Assembly: GCA_004555655.1 (NCBI GenBank) | Contig: SFHJ01000009.1 | Location: 27,285 to 91,284 of the forward strand | Reading direction: 5' to 3' | From: Clostridiales bacterium | Lineage (GTDB): Bacteria; Bacillota; Clostridia; Oscillospirales; Oscillospiraceae | Length of the DNA: 64,000 nucleotides | Shown here: piece after piece, positions 15,457 to 25,827 of the stretch | Position numbering within the stretch: position 1 is the stretch's first letter | Layout: each line of letters starts with the position of its first letter | Translations under genes and position numbers: made by a program | Notes under the pieces: model-generated | What the model was told of the DNA's origin: nothing | The model's database searches: none | What the model saw: the letters and a program-made list of their open reading frames with translations, nothing else

Positions 15457-15993
15457 TTATTGCCGGTATGCGGTATATGTGAGCACATGTCCGGTGAAAA
15501 ACCGGTGGAACGCCTCATACTGCGCCTGCGTGATCGCAGGCCTTGCCATAAGGCAGAGGGGGACGCATACGGTGCGCGCCTGATAGGCGAATGCGCCGTG
15601 CGGATACGGCTGCAGGGTAAAGCCCAGCCGCTCGTAGAAATGCTCGCGGCGGCGGGTGGCCTCGTCCGTGGGCTGCTCGATCTCCAGAATGAGCGGCGCG
15701 GGCGTTTCCGCAAACAGCTTCTGCAGCACGCGTGTGCCGCAGAGCGTGCCGCGCATGGGGGGATTTACCGCAAGATGCTCAAGAAAAGTGAATGCCTCCG
15801 TCTGCCAGTAGAAGACGATGGCGAGCAGAAGGCCGTTTTCCACCGCCGCGCAGGCGTGAAATGCCGCGTCTTCGAGCGCGCGCAGATGGTCTTCGCGCGT
15901 GCGCCGCTCGCTTGCGGGAAAGCTCTGCTCATAGACCCGCCAGGTCTCGTCAAACAGCGGGTGTGACAGGGAGGTGATGCGCTGAAACTCCAT
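15457..15993 (-). CDS. GNAT-family N-acetyltransferase
   Basis: 178 residues with a GNAT-like pattern. LEHLAVNPPMRGTLCGTRVLQKLF corresponds to the beta4 and acetyl-CoA pyrophosphate-binding loop, though the usual R/Q-x-x-G-x-G/A is only partly kept (MRGTLCG). HFYERLGFTLQPYPH matches the C-terminal beta6-beta7 region. Target unknown. It starts 2 nt after ribF's stop and has no clear Shine-Dalgarno at normal distance, so it probably relies on coupling. It is the last gene of the rimP operon and is followed by the hairpin cluster. Confidence 0.75.
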   Translation of the reverse strand: MEFQRITSLSHPLFDETWRVYEQSFPASERRTREDHLRALEDAAFHACAAVENGLLLAIVFYWQTEAFTFLEHLAVNPPMRGTLCGTRVLQKLFAETPAPLILEIEQPTDEATRRREHFYERLGFTLQPYPHGAFAYQARTVCVPLCLMARPAITQAQYEAFHRFFTGHVLTYTAYRQ

Positions 15994-15995
15994 GA

Positions 15996-16886
15996 TTATT
16001 TTCTGAAAAAAACCTCCAAATCATTTTTGTCGCGCGCAAGCTGCTCACGCAGCGCCTGCATCGACGAAAACGGCCGCTCAGGCCGGGTGAACGCGGCAAG
16101 CTCCACGGAGATTTCCCTGCCGTAGAGATCGCCGTCAAAGCCCTGCAGCCACGCCTCAAGCACCGGCTGCGCCAGCGCGCCCGCCGTGGGATGCACGCCC
16201 ACGTTCACAAGCGCCGGGAAGCGGCTGCCGCCAGCCGCAGCCTCGGCCAGATATACCCCGCGCTTCGGGACTAAGACGCCCGGCGCGAACGGGACATTCG
16301 CCGTGGGAAAGCCAATTTGGCTGCCCTTGTGCGCGCCATGCACGACCACGCCGCTCACAAGATGCCGGTGGCCGAGAAAGCGCGCGGCGCGCGCGGCCTC
16401 GCCGGTTTGCAGAAGCTGGCGGATATACGTCGAGCTGACGGTCTGGCCGTCGAGCGTGACCTTCTCAATCACGTCGCAGCCAATGCCCAGCCCGGCGCAC
16501 ACTTCGCGCAGCTTTTCCGGCGTACCCGCGCCGTGGTCGCCGAAGCGGAAATCGTGCCCGCAGACGACGTGCTGCGCGTGCAGCCCGCCCACGAGATAGC
16601 CGGTGATAAAATCGCGCCACGGCATGTGCATCATGGCCTCGTCGAAATGCGCCAGAATGACCTCGTCGATGCCGAAGAGCGTCTGCATCAGCCGTTCGCG
16701 CTCTTGCGCCGTGTTGATGAGCGGCACCGCGCAGCCGAAGACCAGCGTGTCCGGATGCGTATCAAAGCTCATGGCCGCGGCCGTAAGGCCCAGTTCATCG
16801 GCCCGCGCGCGCGTTTTTTGCAGCAGCGCCGCGTGGCCCAGATGTACCCCGTCGAAAAAGCCCAGGGCGATGACTCGCTTTCTCAT
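15996..16886 (-). CDS. ribF: bifunctional riboflavin kinase / FAD synthetase
   Basis: 296 residues; it makes FMN from riboflavin and then FAD. The N-terminal nucleotidyltransferase domain has GFFDGVHLGHAALL and VVCGHDFRFG. The C-terminal riboflavin kinase domain has GFPTANVPFAPGVLVPKRGVYLAE with the PTAN motif. The length matches typical RibF. Its ATG overlaps truB's TGA (ATGA at 16883-16886). The truB-ribF order is common in Firmicutes. Confidence 0.93.
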   Translation of the reverse strand: MRKRVIALGFFDGVHLGHAALLQKTRARADELGLTAAAMSFDTHPDTLVFGCAVPLINTAQERERLMQTLFGIDEVILAHFDEAMMHMPWRDFITGYLVGGLHAQHVVCGHDFRFGDHGAGTPEKLREVCAGLGIGCDVIEKVTLDGQTVSSTYIRQLLQTGEAARAARFLGHRHLVSGVVVHGAHKGSQIGFPTANVPFAPGVLVPKRGVYLAEAAAGGSRFPALVNVGVHPTAGALAQPVLEAWLQGFDGDLYGREISVELAAFTRPERPFSSMQALREQLARDKNDLEVFFRK

Positions 16887-17755
16887 GCGTCTACCTCGAA
16901 AAAACTCTTGATGGTGGTAAGCACGCCGCCCTCCACGCGGCCGAGCAGCAAAAACTCGCCCGTCTCGCTGTACACGCGGTATGTACCGGGGGAGAAGTGC
17001 CAGTCGCGCACCGGTGCGCCGCAGCGCAGCTTCTGCGCCTGCGCGAGCGTGACGATGAGCGGCGGATGCTGCGAAAACAGACTGTCCACCGGCAGAAGAA
17101 GCTCTTCCGGGTCACGATGCGCAACGATCGAATCCATGGGCATCGACTGCGCAAGTGTAAAGCTGCCCGCGCGTGTGCGCCGCAGGCCCGCCATGCAGCC
17201 GCCGCAGCCAAGCATCTGCCCGATGTCATGGCAGAGCGTGCGGATATACGTTCCCTTTGAGCAGCGTACGCGCAGCGTATAGTCCGCGCCGCCGCTTCCA
17301 AGAAGCTCCAGTTCATGAATCGTAATCTCGCGCGGTGCGCGCTCAACTTCCTGCCCCTTGCGGGCCAGCTCATAGAGCTTTTTCCCGCCGATCTTCACGG
17401 CGGAGTACATGGGCGGAATCTGGCTGATCCTGCCGGTAAAGCGCGGCAGAATGGCAAGAAGCGCTTCTTCTGTGACGCTGACGGGCGATTCGGAAAGGAC
17501 TTCACCCGAGGTGTCCTGTGTGTTTGTCACAAGACCCAGCCGCAGCTGCGCCACATATTCTTTTTCCGCCGACTCGCAAAAGCTTGCCGCGCGCGTCGCC
17601 CGGCCGACAAATACCGGCAGAACGCCCGTGGCCATGGGGTCGAGCGTGCCGCCGTGGCCGACACGTTTGGTGTGGAACACGCCGCGCAGCTTCGCCGTCA
17701 CGTCCTGGCTCGTCCAGCCCTCGGGCTTGTCAATAATGATGATTCCGTTTGCCAT
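16883..17755 (-). CDS. truB: tRNA pseudouridine(55) synthase
   Basis: 290 residues. It isomerises U55 in the tRNA T-loop. MANGIIIIDKPEGWTSQDV is the family start. HGGTLDPMATGVLPVFVGRATR carries the catalytic Asp, and RCSKGTYIRTLCHDIG is the conserved C-terminal motif. Start 17755 has GGAAAGG just upstream; the frame stays open to 17818 but inside the preceding gene. It lies 4 nt after the DHH phosphoesterase. Confidence 0.94.
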   Translation of the reverse strand: MANGIIIIDKPEGWTSQDVTAKLRGVFHTKRVGHGGTLDPMATGVLPVFVGRATRAASFCESAEKEYVAQLRLGLVTNTQDTSGEVLSESPVSVTEEALLAILPRFTGRISQIPPMYSAVKIGGKKLYELARKGQEVERAPREITIHELELLGSGGADYTLRVRCSKGTYIRTLCHDIGQMLGCGGCMAGLRRTRAGSFTLAQSMPMDSIVAHRDPEELLLPVDSLFSQHPPLIVTLAQAQKLRCGAPVRDWHFSPGTYRVYSETGEFLLLGRVEGGVLTTIKSFFEVDA

Positions 17756-17759
17756 CTCG

Positions 17760-18719
17760 TTACCTTTCCGGCACGATGCCGCGCTCAGACAGTACGGCCA
17801 GAATCGCCCGGCGCGCACCCGTGATGCCGCCCGGCACCGACGCGCCTGCCGCCGCGGCGTGACCGCCGCCGCCCAGCGCCTGACAGATATCGGACGCGCT
17901 GTACTCCGGCCCCGTGCGCACCGAGAGCTTGCCGAGGCCGTTTTCCACCTCGCGGATCATCACGCCGATCTGCACGCCCTCGATCGCGCGGGCAAAGCCC
18001 GAGATCGCGTCCACGTCGTCCTCCGTGAGCTGCAGCTCCTCCAGCCACGCATTCGGCAGGCAGCAGATCGCCACGCGCCCGCCGGCGAAAAACTCCATGT
18101 TATCCACCAGCCGCGCCTCCAGCTTCAGCCGGGCAAACGACTTGGTGTCGAAAAACAGCTTGTTGATGGGAAAAACGTCCGCGCCCGCCTCGACGAGCCG
18201 GGCCGCCACGCGGAAGGTGTTGGCCGACGTGTTGGAATATTTGAAGCAGCCGGTGTCGGTCGAGATGGCCACATAAAGAGCCTCGGCGATGGGCTTTGTG
18301 ATGTGCACGCCCAGCTCCGCAAGAATCTCATAGATGATCTCGCCGCAGGCGGCCTTGTCCGCCTCAACGAGCTTATTCTCCAGCGGCAGCGAGTTGCTGC
18401 CGTGGTGGTCAACAGCCAATGCAATGCGCGGGAGATAGGGCTCGGCGTCAAAGCTCAAAAGCCCCTCCGACGCGATGTCCACACTCACGAGCGTGGCCGC
18501 CTCCGGCACCTCCGCGCAGACGAGTCCGTCGAGATACGGCGCAAAGCGCGGCGTAAACTGCCGGTTCTGCAGTACCGCCGCGCGCTTGCCCATCTGGCGC
18601 AGGCCCATGCACAGCGCTGCGGCGCAGCCGATCGTGTCGCCGTCGGGCCGCCGGTGGGTCAGAATGACATAGGTATCATGTGCGCGAAGAAACGCGCAGA
18701 GCTCACTGCGCGTCATCAT
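17760..18719 (-). CDS. nrnA: DHH/DHHA1 phosphoesterase, NrnA-like nanoRNase/pAp phosphatase
   Basis: 319 residues. Motifs include ILTHRRPDGDTIGCAAAL (metal-binding DxD region), LAVDHHGSN (DHH motif) and, near the C-terminus, GGGGHAAAAGASV (DHHA1). NrnA-type enzymes degrade 2-5 nt RNA fragments and dephosphorylate 3'-phosphoadenosine 5'-phosphate; cyclic-dinucleotide phosphodiesterases share the fold, so the exact role is a family inference. It overlaps the end of rbfA by 17 nt with AGGAGG inside rbfA. The rbfA-nrnA-truB-ribF order is characteristic of Firmicutes. Confidence 0.9.
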   Translation of the reverse strand: MMTRSELCAFLRAHDTYVILTHRRPDGDTIGCAAALCMGLRQMGKRAAVLQNRQFTPRFAPYLDGLVCAEVPEAATLVSVDIASEGLLSFDAEPYLPRIALAVDHHGSNSLPLENKLVEADKAACGEIIYEILAELGVHITKPIAEALYVAISTDTGCFKYSNTSANTFRVAARLVEAGADVFPINKLFFDTKSFARLKLEARLVDNMEFFAGGRVAICCLPNAWLEELQLTEDDVDAISGFARAIEGVQIGVMIREVENGLGKLSVRTGPEYSASDICQALGGGGHAAAAGASVPGGITGARRAILAVLSERGIVPER

Positions 18720-19071
18720 CCGCTGCTTCCTCCTGCCTGGAGAGCTTGCTCAGAAGGTCGAACATGTGCGCGCCGTATTTGAGAGAATCGTCCAGCGTGA
18801 ACACCAGCTCCGGCGTGTAGCGCAGCTGCAGCCGCGCGCCAAGTTCGCGCCGCAGCCAGCCGCCCGCAGATTTGAGGCCCTTGAGAACCTCCTGCTGGCG
18901 GCTTTCCTCGAGGACGCTGATATAGATTTTGCTGTAGCGAAGATCCGGCGTGGTGTCCACATGCGTGATGGACACGATCGTCTGCACGCGAGGGTCCTTG
19001 AGATTGCGGATCAGCTCAGACAGCTCGCGCTGGATCTCCTCGTTGATCCGGCCAATGCGGTTGGATGCCAT
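18703..19071 (-). CDS. rbfA: ribosome-binding factor A
   Basis: 122 residues of single KH-like fold. NRIGRINEEIQRELSELI and DPRVQTIVSITHVDTTPDLRYSK are typical. It assists late 30S maturation at the 5' end of 16S rRNA. AAAGGAGG precedes the ATG. The acidic tail overlaps the nrnA start. Confidence 0.93.
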   Translation of the reverse strand: MASNRIGRINEEIQRELSELIRNLKDPRVQTIVSITHVDTTPDLRYSKIYISVLEESRQQEVLKGLKSAGGWLRRELGARLQLRYTPELVFTLDDSLKYGAHMFDLLSKLSRQEEAADDDAQ

Positions 19072-19149
19072 AGACAGCCTCCTTTGTGAGAATTATGCCG
19101 CCGCGGCAGGCGCGCAGCCTGCCGCGGTGCGGCGATGCGGTTTGTTGCG

Positions 19150-21531
19150 TCAGGGCTGAATCTGCTCCATGACGAAGCACTCGAAGATGTCGCCCTCTTT
19201 GATGTCGTTGAATTTCTCAATGGACGTGCCGCACTCGTAGCCTGCGGCGACCTCCTTGACCGAGTCCTTGAAGCGCTGCAGCGAGCCTAGCTTGCCCTCG
19301 TGGATGACGATATTGTCGCGCAGCACGCGCACCTGGGAGTCGCGCGTGACTTTGCCGTCTTTGACGTAGCAGCCTGCGATGGTGCCGATGGCCGAGACCT
19401 TGTAGGTCTGGCGCACCTCGGCGTGGCCGATGACGGCCTCGCGGTACTTGGGAGCCAGCATGCCCTTCATTGCGTCGCCGATCTCGTTGATCGCGTCGTA
19501 GATGACGCGGTACATGCGCATGTCGACCTTGTCGCGCTTGGCGGCGGCCTGTGCCAGATCGTTCGGGCGGACGTTGAAGCCGATGACGATGGCGTTCGAC
19601 GTCGAGGCAAGCAGGATGTCGGATTCGTTGATCGCGCCGACGCCCGCGTGGATGACGCGCACGCGCACTTCCTCGTTCGACAGCTTCTCCAGAGATGCCT
19701 TCACGGCCTCGGCCGAGCCCTGTACGTCGGCCTTGACGATGAGGTTAAGCTCCTTCATCTCGCCCTCCTGCAGCTTGGAGAACAGACTCTCGAGCGTGAC
19801 CTTCTGGTTCTTCTTGTTGAGCTCATCCTTGATCTTCTGCTTGCGCTGCTCGACCAGCTGGCGGGCCATGCGCTCGTCAGAGACGGCGCTGAACTCGTCG
19901 CCCGGCGCGGGCACCTCGGTCAGACCTGTGATCTCGACCGGAACGGAGGGGCCTGCGGCCTTGACCTGCGCGCCCTTGTCGTTCGTCATGACGCGCACGC
20001 GGCCGACGGCCGTACCCGCGATGATGAGGTCGCCCTGCCGCAGCGTGCCGTTTTGCACGAGGAGCGTGGCGATGGGGCCGCGGTTTTTGTCCAGGCGCGC
20101 TTCGATGACCGTGCCCTTACCGGCGCGGTTGGGGTTGGCCTTCAGCTCGGCGACCTCGGCTGTGAGGATGACGGTCTCAAGCAGATCGTCTATGCCCATG
20201 CCGGTTTTGGCCGAGATGCGGCAGACCTCGGTCTCGCCGCCCCATTCGGCGGGCGTCAGGCCGTGCTCGGTCAGCTGGGTCAGGATGCGGTCGGGGTTGG
20301 CCCCGTGCTTATCCATCTTGTTCACCGCCACGATGATGGGAATATCGGCGGCCTTGGCATGGTTGATGGCCTCGATGGTCTGCGGCATGATGCCGTCGTC
20401 GGCGGCCACGACCAGAATGGCAATGTCGGTGCACATTGCGCCGCGCGCGCGCATCTCGGTAAAGGCAGCGTGGCCCGGCGTGTCGAGGAAGGTGATGGGC
20501 TGGCCGTTGATCTCGACGGTATACGCGCCGATGTGCTGCGTAATGCCGCCGGCCTCGCCCGCCGCGACCTTGGCGTTGCGGATGTAGTCGAGAAGCGACG
20601 TCTTGCCGTGGTCGACGTGGCCCATGACGACGACGACGGGCGGACGGGTAACAAGCTCGTCGGCGGTGTCCTCGTGATCGTCGAAGAGCTTTTCCTCGAT
20701 GGTGACGACAACTTCGCGCTCGACCTTGCAGCCGAGCTCCACGGCGACAAACTCCGCCGTATCGAAGTCGATATTCTGATTGACCGAGGCCATGACGCCG
20801 TTTTTCAAGAGGCACTTGATGACCTCGGCGGCGGTCTTCTTCATGCGCGAGGCAAGCTCGCCGACGGTGATCTCGTCGGGAATCTTGACGACCAGCTGCG
20901 CCTTCTTGGCGATTTCAAGCTGCAGCCGGCGCATCTTCTCCTGCTCCTCCGAGCGGGACTTGGTGCCGAATTTCTTCGCCTGCTGCTGCTTTTTGTTCTT
21001 ATTGCCGATCTTCTGCTTGCCGCTGGAGTAGTTCTGCACGCGCTCGGACACGAGTGAATCCACGCGGTCGTCGTAGCGGTCGGCGTTGACGGTGACGGCG
21101 CTGGTATCGATGACGCGGCGCTCACGCTTGCGCTCGGGCTGCTGAGGCTTGGCCTCCTTGCGCTGCTGCGGCGCGTTCTGCTGCTGTTGGCGGGGCTGAT
21201 TCGGCTGCGCGGCGGGCCGCTGGGACTGCGGCTGCTGGGGCTTTGCAGCCTGCGGCTTCGCGGGCGCGGGAGCGCCGGCGGCCTTCGTCGCTTCTGCCGC
21301 CGGGGCGGGTGCGGGCTGCTTTTTTGCGTGTGCAAAGACCTGCTCGACGGAATCGATCTGGTTCTGCTGGGTGATATAGTCAAAAATGACGTTCAGCTGG
21401 TCCTCCGTCAGGTTCTGGGAGCTGCTCTTCGGCTTATCGTAAAACTTGGCGACGATTTCGATCAAAGCCTTGGCCGGCATGCGAAAATCGTCGGCGACCT
21501 CTTTTATTTTCTGCTTGATTTCAATACTCAT
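19150..21531 (-). CDS. infB: translation initiation factor IF-2
   Basis: 793 residues. Domains in order: an N-terminal IF2_N helix domain (about 1-50), a long low-complexity Gln/Pro/Ala linker (about 70-135), a second IF2_N-like domain (about 215-265, [19 protein letters not shown]), the G domain with GHVDHGKT near residue 303, DTPGHAAF and [11 protein letters not shown], then the EF-Tu-like and C-terminal initiator-tRNA-binding domains. It loads fMet-tRNA and promotes subunit joining. GGAGGTGGCTGT precedes the ATG. It is the central gene of the rimP operon. Confidence 0.97.
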   Translation of the reverse strand: MSIEIKQKIKEVADDFRMPAKALIEIVAKFYDKPKSSSQNLTEDQLNVIFDYITQQNQIDSVEQVFAHAKKQPAPAPAAEATKAAGAPAPAKPQAAKPQQPQSQRPAAQPNQPRQQQQNAPQQRKEAKPQQPERKRERRVIDTSAVTVNADRYDDRVDSLVSERVQNYSSGKQKIGNKNKKQQQAKKFGTKSRSEEQEKMRRLQLEIAKKAQLVVKIPDEITVGELASRMKKTAAEVIKCLLKNGVMASVNQNIDFDTAEFVAVELGCKVEREVVVTIEEKLFDDHEDTADELVTRPPVVVVMGHVDHGKTSLLDYIRNAKVAAGEAGGITQHIGAYTVEINGQPITFLDTPGHAAFTEMRARGAMCTDIAILVVAADDGIMPQTIEAINHAKAADIPIIVAVNKMDKHGANPDRILTQLTEHGLTPAEWGGETEVCRISAKTGMGIDDLLETVILTAEVAELKANPNRAGKGTVIEARLDKNRGPIATLLVQNGTLRQGDLIIAGTAVGRVRVMTNDKGAQVKAAGPSVPVEITGLTEVPAPGDEFSAVSDERMARQLVEQRKQKIKDELNKKNQKVTLESLFSKLQEGEMKELNLIVKADVQGSAEAVKASLEKLSNEEVRVRVIHAGVGAINESDILLASTSNAIVIGFNVRPNDLAQAAAKRDKVDMRMYRVIYDAINEIGDAMKGMLAPKYREAVIGHAEVRQTYKVSAIGTIAGCYVKDGKVTRDSQVRVLRDNIVIHEGKLGSLQRFKDSVKEVAAGYECGTSIEKFNDIKEGDIFECFVMEQIQP

Positions 21532-21545
21532 ACAGCCACCTCCAG

Positions 21546-21962
21546 TTATTTCTTCCCGTGTTTGATGTTGTTCCTGTGCGCCTTCTGCTCCTGGCGGCGC
21601 TTCGTCACGCGCGCACTCTGGCGCGTCAGCTCGTCAAGGGCGGCTTCATACCGCTCAGGCTCGCCGAGCGCCTGCACAAACGCCAGGGCCAGCGCCGGGT
21701 CGGTGACGGCGCAGATCGCGCATACGCTCACGCCCAGCGCGCCGCCAAGCGCACTTTTCGTAAACGGCGCCTGGATGCAGACGGGCTTGCCGCTGCGGCA
21801 ATACGAACGCGCGCGGCGCACGGTGTGTTCGCCCGCGTCCGAGGCCACGAGCAGCAGCCGCGCTTTCTGGCTGCGGCAGCTTGCGCCGGCCGGCTCCTCG
21901 CCGAGCTCGACGTATCTGGCCTTGCGGGCCAGGCCCAGCAGGCCCAGCGCTTTGTCATTCAC
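21546..21962 (-). CDS. ylxQ: L7Ae-family RNA-binding protein YlxQ
   Basis: About 138 residues. [21 protein letters not shown] followed by [19 protein letters not shown] is the kink-turn-binding L7Ae/L30e pattern. It sits in its conserved place between ylxR and infB. The start is read as GTG at 21960-21962, with GGAGG upstream and an 8-nt overlap with ylxR's end. The C-terminal ~40 residues are a basic extension ([13 protein letters not shown]). RNA target unknown. Confidence 0.85.
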   Translation of the reverse strand: MNDKALGLLGLARKARYVELGEEPAGASCRSQKARLLLVASDAGEHTVRRARSYCRSGKPVCIQAPFTKSALGGALGVSVCAICAVTDPALALAFVQALGEPERYEAALDELTRQSARVTKRRQEQKAHRNNIKHGKK

Positions 21963-22227
21963 CCGCGCCCACCTCCATCTTTTCCAGCAGCGCGTCATAC
22001 ACGCTCTGCGGAATCTGGCAGTCGAACGCACGCTCAAGCGCCTTGACCTTGATGGCGCGCTTCAGGCAGTCACAGTTTGGGCATAGGTAGGCGCCGCGCC
22101 CGGGCGCTTTTCCCCGGAAATCGAGCGATATTTCGCCCTCAGGCGATTTGACGACGCGGACAAGCTCTTTCTTCGGCCGCATCTCCCGGCATCCGACGCA
22201 TTGCCGCATGGGAATCTTACGCTGCAT
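21955..22227 (-). CDS. rnpM: YlxR / RnpM, RNase P modulator
   Basis: 90 residues. MRQCVGCREMRPKKELVRVV and GRGAYLCPNCDCLKRAIK are the YlxR (DUF448) signatures. The family has been reported to bind RNase P RNA and modulate its activity. Four cysteines occur as CxxC pairs. The start at 22227 has AAGGAGG with 7-nt spacing; the open frame continues 6 codons upstream. It is co-transcribed with nusA and ylxQ. Confidence 0.9.
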   Translation of the reverse strand: MQRKIPMRQCVGCREMRPKKELVRVVKSPEGEISLDFRGKAPGRGAYLCPNCDCLKRAIKVKALERAFDCQIPQSVYDALLEKMEVGAGE

Positions 22228-22256
22228 CACAGCACCTCCTTGCATGTAAAAACGCG

Positions 22257-23387
<1,131 letters not shown>

Positions 23388-23408
23388 GTTTTTCTGTATT
23401 CCTCCTCG

Positions 23409-23861
23409 TTAAAAATCGACGTGAAGCCGCACCTGCGCGAGCTCCGCTTTTTCAAACGTATATGATTTTCCGGCGCTCTCAATGCTGACTGCGCCGTCGT
23501 GATAGCCGGTGAGCGTACCGATGAACTCCTTCGCGCCGTCTACCGGTCTGTAGAGCTTGACACAGACCCTGGAGCCCATGAACTGCCCGAAATCGCCCGG
23601 ACGCTTGAGCGTGCGCTCAAGCCCGGCCGAGCAGACCTCGAAGCTGTAGCTGTCGGGAATGGGGTCTTTTTCATCAAGAATGGGATCGATTGCGCGTGAG
23701 ATGGCCTCACAGTCATCGATATTCACCCCGCCGGGCTTGTCGATATACAGCCGCAGAAACCACGCGCCGCCCTCGCGGAGATATTCCACGTCCCACAGCG
23801 AGCAGCCGTGCGCCTTCACAACCGGCTCGGAAAACTGCCACACCTCGTCGGTGATCTTCAT
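23409..23861 (-). CDS. rimP: ribosome maturation factor RimP
   Basis: About 150 residues. It assists 30S assembly. EYLREGGAWFLRLYID, GVNIDDCEAISRAIDPILD and SFEVCSAGLERTLKRPGDF are family hallmarks. ATG at 23861 is chosen because AAAGGG lies about 8 nt upstream; GTG at 23870 is an in-frame alternative. It is the first gene of the ten-gene translation operon, 21 nt before nusA. Confidence 0.93.
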   Translation of the reverse strand: MKITDEVWQFSEPVVKAHGCSLWDVEYLREGGAWFLRLYIDKPGGVNIDDCEAISRAIDPILDEKDPIPDSYSFEVCSAGLERTLKRPGDFGQFMGSRVCVKLYRPVDGAKEFIGTLTGYHDGAVSIESAGKSYTFEKAELAQVRLHVDF

Positions 23862-23887
23862 GAAAAACACCCTTTCTCAGCAAGAAA

Positions 23888-23910
23888 GAGTGGGGAACCG
23901 TTCCCCACTC
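23888..23910 (-). promoter_or_regulatory. leader hairpin upstream of rimP
   Basis: A perfect 10-bp stem, GAGTGGGGAA with TTCCCCACTC around a 3-nt loop. It lies between the promoter (23939-23967) and the rimP ribosome site. On the transcript it is followed by TTTCTT, so it resembles a weak attenuator or a stabilising 5' hairpin. Confidence 0.6.
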
Positions 23911-23938
23911 TCCATCTAACCTCTATACGAACACATGC

Positions 23939-23967
23939 ATTATACCATCTATTCTGTGAAAATGCAA
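23939..23967 (-). promoter_or_regulatory. promoter of the rimP-nusA-infB operon
   Basis: On the minus strand TTGCAT (23962-23967), a 17-nt spacer, and TATAAT (23939-23944). Confidence 0.8.
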
Positions 23968-24080
23968 GAAGAATATTCCGAAAAAACGATATTTGAGCCG
24001 CTTTTTTCTGGCGAATTTCGGAAATCTTCGCACCGTGGCCGTTTTTTTGCGCGCCGGGGGTGTCATTTGCCGGCGGGGTG

Positions 24081-24089
24081 TGGTATACT
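24081..24089 (+). promoter_or_regulatory. extended -10 promoter for the membrane protein gene
   Basis: TGG-TATACT. The same 12-mer GTGTGGTATACT occurs before the DUF3810-like gene (61898-61909). The -35 is weak. Confidence 0.5.
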
Positions 24090-24121
24090 GAGTAAAATAT
24101 GTGCAACGGAAGGAAAACGTT

Positions 24122-24850
24122 ATGAAATACATTCGGGCGATTCTCATTGTGCTCGTCGTGGTACTGGCCGCTGTGGCACAGGGATTCTCACGCACGGCTG
24201 CGCAGACGGGCGCGGCACTGGGGCTTATCATCGTGTCCGTGCCGGCTGTTTTGCTGGCGGTGGCGGCGGCATTCAGCAGGGCAAAGCAGCGGACATATCA
24301 GCAGGTGTTTTCCCCGCAGAAGGCGGATACCGCGCTCTCGCTGCTAAGTGCGCTCTGCCTGGCCGTCGGCGGCGTGCTGCAGCTCATGCAGGGCGGGCTG
24401 GTCTGGGCGGGGCTTGGCATATTGTGCATGCTCGCTGCATTCGGACTGGCTATGGGCGCGATCTACCGCCAGCGCGGGAAGAATCCGCCCGCGCGCTGCT
24501 ATGTGCCCGCCGTTCTGTTTTATGCGCTGAGACTTTTCCGCGACTTCCGTCACTGGATGGTCGACCCCGCGATTCTGGACTACTGCTTTCTGCTCTTCGC
24601 GGTGATCAGCTTCATGCTGGCGGCGTATCACATGGGCGCGTTCAGCTTTGACAGGGGCGACAGCCGCGCGCTGACGTTCTTCGCACTCTCCGGCGTCTAT
24701 TTCTGTGCCGCCTCGACGGGCTTTATCAGCCTGAAGGCAGACGGTTTCGTATTTGGCGGCAGCGCACTGTGGCTGCTGGCGTGCCTGCTGCAGATGAGCG
24801 GTTACATGCAGGCGCAGAAGCCGGCGCAATCGCCCGCAGAGGAGCAGTAG
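24122..24850 (+). CDS. integral membrane protein, function unknown
   Basis: 242 residues with seven hydrophobic segments spread evenly (beginning MKYIRAILIVLVVVLAAVA) and short polar loops such as RQRGKNPPARCYVP and RLFRDFRHWMVD. The C-terminus is polar. No transporter or enzyme signature is recognised. A weak GGAAGGA ribosome site precedes ATG 24122, and an extended -10 lies 33 nt upstream. It is a single-gene unit ending at the terminator at 24871-24906. Confidence 0.65.
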   Translation: MKYIRAILIVLVVVLAAVAQGFSRTAAQTGAALGLIIVSVPAVLLAVAAAFSRAKQRTYQQVFSPQKADTALSLLSALCLAVGGVLQLMQGGLVWAGLGILCMLAAFGLAMGAIYRQRGKNPPARCYVPAVLFYALRLFRDFRHWMVDPAILDYCFLLFAVISFMLAAYHMGAFSFDRGDSRALTFFALSGVYFCAASTGFISLKADGFVFGGSALWLLACLLQMSGYMQAQKPAQSPAEEQ

Positions 24851-24870
24851 ACCCCGTTCAGACAGACTTG

Positions 24871-24906
24871 CGCCCGCCGCACTTCCCCAAATGCGGCGGG
24901 CGTTTT
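24871..24906 (+). terminator. Rho-independent terminator
   Basis: CGCCCGCCGCA with TGCGGCGGGCG, ending GTTTT. Confidence 0.8.
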
Positions 24907-24947
24907 CAGGAGTATTGGAATGTTTGAACCGATGGTGCGAGTTTAGC

Positions 24948-24989
24948 ATATCCCCCGGAGCGGCACAAGCCGCCCCGGGGGATATTTTT
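24948..24989. terminator. 17-bp hairpin between convergent genes
   Basis: ATATCCCCCGG pairs with CCGGGGGATAT and continues inward (one mismatch) around ACAA. The T run lies on the plus-strand side, so it is a second plus-strand terminator or a 3' stabiliser for the minus-strand GDPD gene, whose stop codon touches it. Confidence 0.65.
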
Positions 24990-25812
24990 AAGTCTCAGGG
25001 TCAAATCGCTCGAAAATGGGGATCGCGCCCTCGCGCTCGCAGGCCAGAAGATCCTGCTTTGTGCGGATCGTCCAGCTGACGGGCTGCGCGCGCCACAGCG
25101 CCTGGCAAAGCCGCGGGCTGAGCTTGTGCCGGTCTTCAAACTTGTACGCGATGAAATCCGGGCGCGTGAGGAAGTTCAAAAGCAGATTCGTCACAATCAG
25201 CCGCTTATAAAAGGGCAATCCCGCGTGCTCCTTTTCAAAATCCATCGAAAGCTGGCCGCGGCAGAAGTCGGGCCGCAGCTTTTTGACGTCCATGAGCGCG
25301 AACGGGTCGAACGATTCGATGCAGAACCGGCCGCGGTAGCTGCCGAGCCTGTCGCACACGGCCCTGCTCAGCGCAAGGTGGTTTCCGCGCGCGGTCTTGA
25401 GCTCGATAATGAGCGGCGTCTTGTCTTCAAAGAGCGCCAGAACCTCGTCCAGAAGCGGCACGGGCTCGGCCGTGCCCTCGAGGCGGTACTGCGCGAGCTC
25501 CCCGCGCGTGAGATCTTCGATCTGAACGTCCGCACCTGCCGTGCGCAGAAGGCTCGAGTCATGCATCACAGCCAGCGTGCCGTCTTTTAGCAGATGCACG
25601 TCCAGCTCTGCGCCGAAGCCATGCTCCACGGCGCGGCGGAATGCCGCCATCGAATTTTCGGGGATCTGCGGCTTGTCGTGGTAGCCGCGGTGCGCGTAGC
25701 GGAATTTTTTGAGCTCCGCCATTGTCGTTTTTCCGTGCCGCGCGGCCAGCAGCAGCAGATACACGCAGAAAAGCGCCAGTACAACCAGCAGTAGAATCAG
25801 AATTATCTTCAA
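24988..25812 (-). CDS. membrane-anchored glycerophosphodiester phosphodiesterase
   Basis: 274 residues. After an N-terminal membrane helix (residues 2-23) the GDPD domain begins with RYAHRGYHDKPQIPENSM, followed by AELDVHLLKDGTLAVMHD, which hold the catalytic His pair and metal-binding Glu/Asp. It hydrolyses glycerophosphodiesters to glycerol-3-phosphate and an alcohol. The start is a TTG at 25812 after AAGGAAG. It is the last gene of the HAD-MFS-GDPD operon, 15 nt after the transporter. Topology is ambiguous, since basic residues follow the helix. Confidence 0.88.
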   Translation of the reverse strand: MKIILILLLVVLALFCVYLLLLAARHGKTTMAELKKFRYAHRGYHDKPQIPENSMAAFRRAVEHGFGAELDVHLLKDGTLAVMHDSSLLRTAGADVQIEDLTRGELAQYRLEGTAEPVPLLDEVLALFEDKTPLIIELKTARGNHLALSRAVCDRLGSYRGRFCIESFDPFALMDVKKLRPDFCRGQLSMDFEKEHAGLPFYKRLIVTNLLLNFLTRPDFIAYKFEDRHKLSPRLCQALWRAQPVSWTIRTKQDLLACEREGAIPIFERFDPET

Positions 25813-25827
25813 TTTGCTCGCTTCCTT

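Noticed and set aside
19300..21057. 585-codon open frame antisense to infB
   Set aside because: Asp/Val/Leu-rich shadow of a highly conserved gene, with no ribosome site.
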